NCBI GenBank assembly: GCA_033439265.1
Contig: JAVTVX010000015.1
Coordinates: 382,001 to 446,000, forward strand
DNA length: 64,000 bases
Direction: 5' to 3'
Origin: Dillenia suffruticosa
Taxonomy: Eukaryota > Streptophyta > Magnoliopsida > Dilleniales > Dilleniaceae
Translations under genes and position numbers: made by a program
The notes under the pieces: model-generated
What the model was told of the DNA's origin: nothing
What the model saw: only the letters and a program-made list of their open reading frames with translations
Databases searched by the model: none
Part shown: positions 39,350 to 51,300 of the stretch, piece by piece
Numbering within the stretch: position 1 is the stretch's first letter
Layout of the letters: each line of letters opens with the position of its first letter

Positions 39350-42300
39350 GCCAAGCCTTTATCCCACTAAGTGGGGTCAGCTATATGGATCATTCTACGC
39401 CATTGTACTCTATTTTGTGTCATATTTTCATCTATATTTAGATAATTCATATCATATTTTATTGTTGTACGCTATTCATCTATATTTTATTGTACCATGG
39501 ACCTAATGTTATTTATTTGATGTACTCATGAATAAAGGTTTTATCCTTTTTTTTCTTTTTCTTTTTCTTTTTTGTGAAGGCTTATGTCAATATTGAGGTA
39601 TTTACAAGTGTTTTTTACCCAAATTCTCCTCATGTGAGGCTGTGCTCTTGGTGTTGTCATTGCATTTGATGTTGTCATTGCATTTGATGTTGTATTGGAA
39701 TATTCCACAGTTATATCTCTCCCTTTTTTTTTGGGGGGGGGGAATGGTTCCCCCAAAGCTAGGGTTTTAAACTCTTGAGGGGATAGTTGCAGATTAGGAA
39801 ACTTTTAACTTGGAGATTTGTGAAAATTATGAATTTTCTTTCCTTAATTCTGACCAGTATTTTAGAAGTTATTTATCATTACTTTTCTGGAATTTATTTG
39901 ATATTTTGGTCCTTGGGTTTTTATGTAAAGGAGGCCTCCCCTATTAATGAATTACTTATTTAGTTCTTCCTTGAAATCTGCTATTTAGTTCTTTGCATAT
40001 ACATATACAAATATATATATTTTAGAAAAAGAAGAATCTATTAGATTACTATCATTCTATTTCCTTGCTGTGGTTCCTACTTTTAATATTCTTAAAGCTC
40101 ACAAAATACATGCTTCATTCACAAGACTAGAATTAGATGAAAATGATTGAAAAAGTTTCGATTGAAAAAAGATGCTAATTGAAAAAGCAAGTGGCATAAT
40201 ATAGGTTTGTAACAGTCCTTTTACCTTGCATTTATCGGTAATGATGAATCCTCCTTTTATGGTTTTAAGCTGTCTGTGGTTAATAGTTTCATTGTTGTTT
40301 ATCTATCGGCTTTCTAATAGCCTCATGTGCCAGGTCAAATGTTACATGAAGCAATTATTATCTGGACTTGAGCATTGCCACAAAAATGGTGTCTTGCATC
40401 GTGATATAAAGGGTTCCAATCTGCTCATTGATGATGAAGGAATTCTGAAGATTGCTGATTTTGGCCTGGCTTCTTTTTATGATCCTGACCGGAAGCAAGC
40501 AATGACTAGTCGAGTTGTCACCCTTTGGTATCGGCCACCAGAGCTACTTCTTGGAGCCACTTATTATGGTGTTGGTGTTGATCTTTGGAGCGCAGGCTGC
40601 ATTTTGGCCGAGTTGCTTGCTGGGAAGCCAATATTGCCAGGAAGGACAGAGGTAATTTAATCTTATTACATGTTAATGTGTTTCTGTTTCAACACAAAGG
40701 CTAAAAACCTTTGCCTATTAGTAATTATGAACCAAAATTTTGTCATCCAAGTACCTATGTCCCAGGGTCTGGCATGGATGATTAGGGATCTTTGTTTGAT
40801 TGATTAATTACATGAGAGCGAGGTAATCATGCATTTTTGGTCAAAGAGTGTTTATTTCATAAATGCATTTTTTTTTTCATGTGCATTTTCCAAATAGCAA
40901 ATCTAACAAGGAATGAAGTTCTCTCTTCAGAACAGTAACTGTGATAGGAAAGAAAAATAATCTAGCACCTAGTGTACATGTGGTCGGGTTGTCGAATCCC
41001 TCAAATTAATTCTGATTCCCTCAATGCAAACAAATTTGTAGCAATAGTGGTATAAGGTCGAATCCCACGGGAACTAAATTAACTTAATTTCTTAGTTATT
41101 ACCAAAATAAAATTAGGGGTTTATCAAATAAATTCCTAAATCAAAAATAAAAAAAAAAACGTAAAATTAAAAGATAAATCAATTTCGTAAAAATACTAAA
41201 AATTAGATAAGAAATTCAATATGCTAAACTCTGATTCAAGAATTTACACATTCGATTGTTTCACTGATCATTGGTTAAAAATATTACTCTTATAATTCAA
41301 GCATTTACTCTTAGATTTATTAGAATAGTCGTAATAAATCATGCGTTTTCCTAAATTAATTGACCAAACTCAGCATTCAATCAAAACTTATCATTAATCG
41401 GACAGACACGATAGCGTTCCATATCAATATAATGACAGCATTAAGTTCTGTGAAAACAGTTGAACCAAAATACAAATAATCAGGATATCCGTACAGTTAT
41501 TTGATTTTGTTCCATTGATTCTTTAGGTTAAACATGAATATTGATAAAAGATTCATAAATATAAATAACCTATTTGCTATTTGTACCATTCATTCATGAC
41601 AATTACGGATCACTGAAATCCTGGATTGTAATAGAAAAATTGATATTGAATTAAATTATCAGATTAATCAATACCAATCTTTCATATAAATAAATCAAGA
41701 ATCGACAAATACTTGAATTAAAAAAAGGTAAGAAATTAAATGAAACATTTAACCTCACAGTGAAGACAATCAATGAAATTCCTCTTGAATCAGAAAAAAG
41801 AAACTAGCCACTCATGGTGACTATGTTCTTAAGATAAAACAAAAGAGAGAAGAAAAAAAAGTGTTCTTCAAAGAAAAAGAAAAAAAGGAAAAAAAAACTA
41901 AACCTAGAAGAAAATTGGAGAGCAGCAACAGCCTCCTCTTTCTGTGAATTCATGAATAGTGTCGTCCCCTTCTTGGCATATATATAGGCATGAGGCTCCC
42001 AAGTAAATTAGAAGTCTCTTCTTTTGTGACCTAGATCTAAAAAGATTCTCTAATCAAAGGTTTAGGAAACCCCTCAAAAATAGGAAACAATTAACTTCTT
42101 TAAACAATTTTACTTGAAGTAAAATTTCTAAAATAAATCTTCCACTCTAGAGGCTTCTTCCTTTCCTTTGTAGGCCCAATTCATTTCTTGAATTATTTAG
42201 CTCCAAAAATACCTTCTTATGCCCACTTTGATCCAATCTCGAATTTTGCTCCCCGAAAAATAAAAAGTCATAAAAATCATCCATTAGAGCACTAATTAAT

Positions 42301-45300
42301 CCAAAATCAAACCATAATATAAAAAATAAATGTAACATTTTGCGTATTATCAACATGTGAAAATGAGTTAGTTGTGAAAATATTCATGGAATATATTGCG
42401 TTGTCAAAGTTCACATGCAAGGAATTGTATCGGGATGAATTATCATTGTTAGAATCTCAACAAGTAACACATACCATCAAAGGACCATAAGTAGCCGTGA
42501 AACTAATTTTAGAATGAATAGTTTTATTCTAGACTGGTACTATCATGCACACTGTTTAATATTTTGTAATACGGCCATTTATGACAATAGTTTTACCTTC
42601 AAAATTTAGCACATATAATCATGAAACCAGTTTAGATACTGAAGAGTACAGGTGTCAAATGGGCCGTCGCGTGTTAGCACGACCACGGTTAGTCATGCTT
42701 TCTGCGTGTTTGTCCAGGCCTGAGCATGACACAGTCAAGTTTGTCTCATGTCATGCCAGGTCATAGCAAACTATACCAAGCTTAAGCATGGCCATAGGCC
42801 GAGCATAAGGGTTTTGTTGAGTCCATGACAAGTACTAACATTTAAAAAGAAGGCCAAAACCACAAAATCCCTCTAAACTTTGGACCTACAGAGAGAGAGA
42901 GAGAGAGAGAGGTAATGACAGTGTCTGCTAGACAGAGGTAGTTTTGATTGCAGAACGATAGTTGCCTTTGACAGGAGGGCTTGTTGATGATCACTTGCTG
43001 GATGGTTCGGATCAACTGAGGTGGTGATGGTGTTCTGATTTTTTGGTAGATAAGTCATTGATGAAGTGTGAGAGATGCAAAATTAGGGGTTTTGAGGAAT
43101 TTGTAAACAATAGAGAGGTCAATTTCTTCAAATGGGATTTTTTTTTTTGGTTGATCTAGCAATTGCCTTCTTGATCCCACTTTTCCTCCATTCCCTAACC
43201 CTAGAATCCCACCACCCAAATCCAACTTGAAGAGTGAAGACATGAGCATCTCGTTTAACTTTGACTGTTACATTGAATCTCTTCGAATCAAATCCTCATT
43301 CTTTGCTTTCGAAATCCTCTGTTCTGTCTTGTAGACTAACATTTTTTTGAAGCCATCTTCTTCGTGCTCTTCGTCACCAAGAATCCTATGATGACATACT
43401 CAATCTTCAACACAGAGCTTGTCTTCTCCGAATCTGAACTGACAAAGTGAACCGAAGCAGTAACAACCTTACAAGTTGGAGCTGGAGCCAATTTTCATAT
43501 CTCTCTCTCGCCAAATTTTCATAGAGGGAATTCAATAAAAAAGTGGGTGGAGGGCATCATGTGTCGCACGGATGCAAAAGTGGATGGAAAACTGATGTCG
43601 CCCCCTTATGATGTTAGATGAATGTGATTTTAAATGTTTATGAGGCTATCAGGTGAAATTTTGCTTTCACAAAAATATAATTTTTATGTTTAAAGAAAAA
43701 ATTATAACATGTTTAATGCAGCTCATTTCTTAGAAACACGAAGATCCAAATTAGATTTGAATCAAAATATTTTAAATATTGTTGATAAAACAAGAAAATA
43801 TATTAAATAAAAGAGAAACTAGTTGTGCTTGTGTCATGCCAATATGGCTTGTGGGGCTCGAGCATGAGCATGGTCTCTTAGCTCATGCCCAAAGTACAAC
43901 TTGTACCCCGGAGGAGGCCTTGATCTTTTTCATTTTAACTGTATGAAGTAACTTTCAGTTTGATGCTTTGCATGTCTTAGCAAGTTTCACTCACCTCTAT
44001 TCTTGCCCTGTTGTTTTCCTATAGAAAGCCTTGTTTTCAAGTGAATCAGATTTAAGGGCCAGTGTCCTCTACAGATGAATTGAATCGATTGCTTCTCCAT
44101 ACACCCCTTCTCTTGCTTGAGAATCTGCCTTTACACTTCTCTTCCTATCATAGGATGTTATATAATAAATTATGTATTACATGTACTGAAGTCCAAATAT
44201 GAGCTTTACTTCCTGAATGAAGTTCCTTGCAGCAATCATAATTGTTACCATTATTTACAATATGATATGCCCCTTGTCTTGCTTGAGAATCCGCCTTTAC
44301 ACTTCTCTTCCTATCATGAGATGTTATGATCTTAAATTATGAATTATATGTACCGAAGGCCGAAAATGAGCATAGCTTGAATGGAGTTTCTTGCAGCAAT
44401 CATACTTGTTACCATTAACTACAATATGATATGCCCCTCATCTTGCTTGAGAATTCGCCTTTACGGTTCTCTTCCAATCATGAGATGTTATGATCATAAA
44501 TTATGAATTATATGTACTGAAGCCCGAAAATGAGCATAACTTCCTGAATGAAGTTACTCGCATCTATCATAATTGTTACCATTAACTACATTTTCTTCTG
44601 CCCTTAATCGGTAAAATTGTCATTCTGGAATTATGCCGAACCCTTATCAAAGTATATCTAATAATAATTGAACTTATTAGTATTTAAATCAAGGAGATAT
44701 ATTTGAAGAACTATAACTTTCCCTATTTCACTTCCTCACCTTTATACCTATACCTGTATTTCTATTCTCTTACCACAGCTATCAATTTTATCCTTAAAAA
44801 CTACCCTCACTTAGGTGTAGTTGAATTTTTCTTTTCAAAAGAATAGCTTGAAAGTTTTTCTGTAATGCTAATTTTTACTTTTTCTAAAAAGAAGGTTATT
44901 TGATAAAATTGATACCCATTATGCTGCCCCCAATGGCTTATTGTTCTACGCTGAAGTAATCATCTTATTCCCTCATATCTGGGATATTTTGAGTTTTTCT
45001 CCATCTTTAGACATTCCAAATTAATGCTACATGTGTCTTATTTTTGCAAAAGTGAAACCCATGTTGCACGAGACAATCCCCCCTCCCCCCACAAGAAAAT
45101 AGGTCCTCCCAGTGGAAAAAAGTTAATGAATAAAAAAAGAGGTCTTTGGAGTGTTTGTTTCTGTCTAGTATTTCAAATTCCTTATTTTATTTATTTATTT
45201 ATTTTTGCTTCTGGCTGCAATATTTCAGGTTAACCTGTTAAATCCCAGTTGATGTGTCAAAATGTGTCATTTACAATCACTTCTACTGGCTATTAAATGT

Positions 45301-48300
45301 TTCATTTTGGTCAATTGGGCTGCACTATGACAACTCCGAATTTGAATTTTTATTCTATATGCATCTGGCTATGATCATCTGATTTTAGTTCTTGGTTTTT
45401 TGCTGGTTAGGTTGAGCAACTGCACAAGATATTTAAGTTATGTGGCTCCCCATCAGAAGAATATTGGAAGAAATCCAGGTTGCCAAATGCAACATTATTT
45501 AAACCGCAGCAACCATATAAGCGCTGCGTTGCAGAAACCTTCAAGGATTTTCCATCATCATCTCTCCCCTTAATTGAGACTCTTCTTGCCATTGACCCCG
45601 ACGAAAGAGGCTCTGCTACAGCTGCATTAAACAGTGAAGTAAGCATTCTCTTACTACCATGATTCCTCTGATCATAGCAGTATTTTTTCATGTTTTTCTA
45701 TTGCGAAGATATATTTTTAGCAACAAGAACAAACTATATCTATTGAAAATTGCTTCCAAATCTTTGAAGCAACACCTTGTTTTGAAGCACTGAGTTTCCT
45801 TATGACCACTACATTAAATTGTAAAGTAGGCATTCCTTACTAGCATGATTTCCCTGATCATAGGAGTTTTCTTGTTTTTCTATTTCAAAGATGTATTCTT
45901 TATGACAAGCACAAACACTATTTATGTGAAAGTTGCTTCCAAATCCTTGAATCAACTGGCACCTTATTTTCTTTAATTTTGAGTCGCAACATTTGCATGG
46001 AATGAACTTGACTTGTTAAAGCAACCACACACTGATAAAGTGGCAGGTAATGCTTAGATTTAACCTTTGATGACTAAACATTAGTCTAACTTCCTTCATT
46101 TTAAATAAATGGATAGATGCAGTGGCCGAGGGGGGCTTATGGAAATGCTCCATGGTAAGCTTTACTCCTTCCCTATATTGTTAAAGAGAATAGGGAAAAA
46201 TTGAAGATATATAAGGAAAAAAAATTAGGTAATGCAATCAACACTCTGAGCTGGAGATGTAGGAAGAACTGACAGAGGCCTAGCTCCTAGGACTTATCTA
46301 GAGAGTACAAATGCATGAACTAGAAACCTAAAAGATTGAAGTGAATACATTGTGCCTAATTTGAGGGCTATGAAAAGGTGAACCTATTTCTCCTTTTCCT
46401 TCTTACTTTTATGTTAGATTCTTTGAGTAGGATGATTGAGTGAGGGACTTGTCCTAATATTTTCTCGTCTTAGAGAGTGACAAGGTATATGTGTTCCGTC
46501 TTCAGTTTGCTGATGATACTATCCTCTTTCTTAAAGCTGATAGTGAGGGTTCTAGGGACATGATCTTTCTTCTAAATATTTTTGAGAAAATTTCAGGATT
46601 AAAATCAATATGTCCAAGAGGGAATTTCTTGGCATAAATATCTCTAGTGAGTCTCTTGATCATATGGCAAGCATATGTAATTGTGCGAAGAGGGACTGAC
46701 CTGTTTCCTATTTGAGGGTTCCCTTGGGAGGTAATTCTAGGAGCATTCATTTTTCAGAACTGACTGGTGGCAGGGAACATTTTTTACCTTATGCGTGTAT
46801 GTCACCCTTTTCTTTCTTATCGATCCGGTATCCTTTTATTTTTTCTCTCCCTTTTTCCAATACTAGTTGGAGTAGCAAATAAGATATAAATTGAGGAAAT
46901 ACTTTCTTTTAGGAGTGGGTTGGTTAAAAAAGAATTCGGTTAGCTGGGACCACGTGTCTAAATTTAAATCCGAGGATGGGTTAGGTCTGGTAATGTGATA
47001 ACCAAGAACATCTTTTTAGCAAGCCAATAGTTATGGATATTCCTTTTAGAACAGAATTCTTTTTGGCATAGAGTTATAAAGAGCAATTATGGTCCTTGTC
47101 AGAATGATGGGATGCTAATGCTGAAGTAAATGATTCCACTTTTATCCCTTTGGTGTCTTTTAAGGTAGGTAACTGTTCGCATGTATTATTTTCAGAGGAT
47201 TCTTGGGTGGGGGACTTGCTCTTATCCGTTTCTATCTCTCCCTGCACTTTGCTGCTATCAAAGATTTCTATATTTGGGAGGAACATTCATCTTCTTGCAA
47301 TTTTCATTTTATAAGGAATCTTAATGATCGAGAATTGGTTGAATTTTTATTCTTAATTTCTCTCCTTTAGGGTATTGAACCTTTACATCATGTTCCTGAC
47401 ATTAGGGTCTAGACTCTTGACTCTTCAAGGGTTTTTACATGTAGATTTCTATTTCATTGTCTAATTAGTATTCCCCCAAATCCTTCATTTCAATTTAATA
47501 ATTTTATTTGAAAGGCAAACATTCCTGCCAAAGTTAAAGCTTGTGTTTGTTTTATGGTGCTTAACAAGATCAATACCAAAGATTTTCAAATGAGGAGACC
47601 TTTTAAACGTATATGTTTGTGTCATGTATTACACCAATTCTGAAATTAGAGATTATTTATTTTTGCATTGCTTGGTTGCAAGAGAGATATGGAACCGACT
47701 CTTTGCTATGTATGATAATTGATTTGCTCTAGGAGAGTTCCTAATTTGTTTTCACTAGATTTAGAGGTTTTGAAGAGAGAATAGATGCTCTGTTATTGTG
47801 AAAATGAGCCCTTTTTTTTATTTATTTATTTATTTTTTTTAGTGATTCTATGGTATATTTGGAGAGAGCAGAATGTGAGAATCTTTTACAATCAAAACAT
47901 CGAAGTTTGAGAGGGGACTCAAAAGTAATTGTGTATTAGTGTCTTTGTATTTTGTTGGTTTCTACTTTTTTACTTCTAAGGATTTACCATCGTAAAAAGC
48001 TTTTTTGTACATCATTTGATTCATCTCATATATTCTTCTTTTTCTTTAAAAAGAAATAAATAAATGGTGCCTAGTTTGTTGTCCAAAGGCTGAATTTAGC
48101 ATACTGACCTGTTTAGGAAGTAATGGAACTTGTCTCGAGAAACTGGTTTGGTGAAGATATTGGCAACCTGATCTTTGCTCTTACAAAACTTCAACCCTAT
48201 CACCTATTCCTCAATTATCTCTCTGACAAAGTGAAATCTGAGCTTCTTGGTCATGGCAATAGTTGGCATGTTGTCACAGTTAGGGGAGACTTGGTATTGC

Positions 48301-51300
48301 ATCATATCTTCCAAGTGTCTTCTTAGCCAAATAGCTTCACAGGTTGCACTAATGGTTGCAGTGTACTCTACTTGTCTGAGGATAAAGCAATAGTTTGTTT
48401 TTTCTCTGACAACCATGAGATGCTTTATCTTAGAACCCACTTGGCTGCTACATAATGTTGCTTCCTAGGCTGAGTCACACACCTAGCAACAGCATTTGCA
48501 ACATAGACAATATCTGGCCTTGTATTAGACAAATAAATGATGGGACCCTACAAGTTTTCTAAAAAAGGTTTCATCTGCCTTCTCCATGCAATCATTCTTT
48601 GAGAGTTAGTATCTATGGGGATTGGAGTTGGTTTCAATCTGCCATATGAAACATCTTTAGCAAATCTGCAGTGAGAAAGTAAAGCTATGCCATGTCCTTG
48701 CTTCTCCTGCATTCTGAGAAAATACTTTTTGAGCCCTAGGTTTGTCATCTCAAATTTCTTCATCATGATCTTTTTGAAGTCTTCTAACAGTTAATCATGA
48801 ACTGCCAGGGAAATCAAGTCATTAACGTTAGGCAAGTAATGAGAAAGTCATGAGCACCGTCAGTTTTGATATATATATTTACAGGGTTTAGTTGGGCTTC
48901 TTCAGAATCCATCCTACTAGAAAAAAATATCTATCTTGTCGTTCCAAGCTTTTGGAGCTTGATTCAAGCTGTACAATGCTTTTTGAAGGTGGTACACCTT
49001 GTGTTCTTGCCCTTGAATGACGTAACCTTGAGATTACTTTTTTATGCTTCTTCAACTTCACCATTATGAAATGCTGATTTTACATCTAGCTGAAAAACTG
49101 GTAGTTTAATTGAGCAGCTATGGCGAAGAGCTACTGGTGCAAGAGGTCACATTGAAATCTATCCCTGGCTGCTGAGTATATCCTCTTGCAACAAGTCTAG
49201 CCTTGTGCTTTTGAAGTGAGCCTTTTTTGTTAAACTTGGTTTTGAACACCCATTTCAAACTAATGATCTCTGTCTCTTGGATTCTTAATAAGCCACCAAG
49301 TTTAATCATCCTCATCTCATCATCCATGGCTTTTCTCTGTTACTTCTCCTTTGAAGCTTCTTTTTAAACTTTGTGGTTTATAGGCAATGAAAGCAACATT
49401 ATTATACAATTCATGCACGTCTGGTTCTTCTAGAGGTAGAATCTGTTGTTGAAGCAACTGTAAATTGCTGACCATAGTGAGCAGTTTGGATTCTTAATAA
49501 GCTGCCAGGTTTGATTCTTCTCAATCATCCCATCTCATCCTCCATGGCTGTTCTCTGTTACTTCTCCTTTGGAGCTTCTTTTTCAACTTTGTGGCTTATA
49601 GGCAATGAAAGCAACATTATTATACAATTCATGCACACGTCTGGTTCTTCTAGAAGTGGAATCTGTTGTTGAAGCAACTGTAAATTGCTGGTCTTATTGA
49701 GCAGTTTGGATTCTTAATAAGCTGCAGAGTTTGATTTTTCTCAATCATCCTGATCTCATCCAAGGCTTTTCTATTTTACTTCTCCTTTGAAGCTTCTTTT
49801 TAAACTTTGTGGCTTATATGCAATAAAAGCAACATTATTATACAATTCATGCACATGTTTGGTTCTTCTAGGAGTAGAATCTTTTGATGAAGCAACTGGA
49901 TATTGCTGATCTAAGTGAGCAGTTTGTTTGTTTGTTTTTCCCCGGATAGAAAAAGGAATTATATTAGATGTAGCAAAGAATATACAAAAGCTCTAAGAAT
50001 TAGAAGTCCTCAGAAATGAAATAAATAAATAAGTAAATAAAAGCAATACATAAACTAATAGAGTGTCCTTGAATCCTTTTCAACTCTTTTGAACTGTAGT
50101 CATTATAAATCCGTCATGCATGAGTCCGTACAGAAGCATGACAGTCTTATCCCATATGAAGAGAAGAAGCAATCTCTAAAGATTCTTGCATTCCACTCCC
50201 TCCAAATACACGGAGGAATAGTCACAAAAGGACATGTCCAAAGTGAAGAAGCATCTCTTTGCCCTCTAAACCTCTGAATTTTGTGAGAAATAATATAGGA
50301 AGGCTCCTACAGTACCTATTCATGATCACACACCATAAATAGGTGGTTCCACATCTTCTACATGGTAGAACAATGCAAAAACATTTGATCTCTAGTTTCA
50401 GAATTTTTGTAGCTCATGACATAAACATCTAGAGACAGTTTTTGAAGGTCTCTTTTTTTGTTGCAAATCATTAGTGCAAATCATTAGTATTTATCTTGTT
50501 GTATATCATAGACCAAGTAAAACACTTAATTTGGGCATAAACTTTTGCCTTCCTAATAAAATTGGTTAATGAAAAACGAGGAGTTTGGAGAATACGGATC
50601 ACATGCTGGAAAATTGATTTGCAAGAAAAAGCTCCCAAAGTATCAAGACTCTAGTATACGAAACAATATGAGAAGGTTCATTTTCTTATAGGAGGGAAAT
50701 TATGTCAGAATATTCTACAACTTCTCTGTAATTAAGACTTCTTAAAAAGTGAAAATTCTAAGAGATCGAATGTCCTCGATTATAAAAATCTTTTACACGA
50801 GCTGAGTGAAGCCTAGACAACCTGTGGAATCAAGAAAAAGTAATGGACAGAGGAGAATCCTCGGTCCAACAATCTTCCCAAGAATTCTCACAAAAAAGAA
50901 TATGGAACCATCACTCACTTGAAGGATATAGGAGGAAAGAAAGCCTGAAATAACTGAGTGATGAATTTTCTAGAATTACAATGAGAAGCATGTACACTCT
51001 TCAGCATTGGCATCTCATCGATTGTGTTGTAGATCATGCGTACTCTTAATAACTTTATGCCATAAAGATTTGGGTTCTAAGATGAATCTCCAGATTCATT
51101 TTCTTACTAGAGAAATGTTCTTGAAACTTTTAGAGTCAGATTTTGAAACCTTCTTCAATCCTACCCAATGATCCATTTTAGCTAACCCACTTCTCGACCA
51201 AAATAAATCGCTTATCAACATTTTAATCTTTTCCACTACCCAAACAGGATTTTTGAGAGGGGAAAGAAAATAGAGGGAGATGCTAGAAACACGAGGGTAA

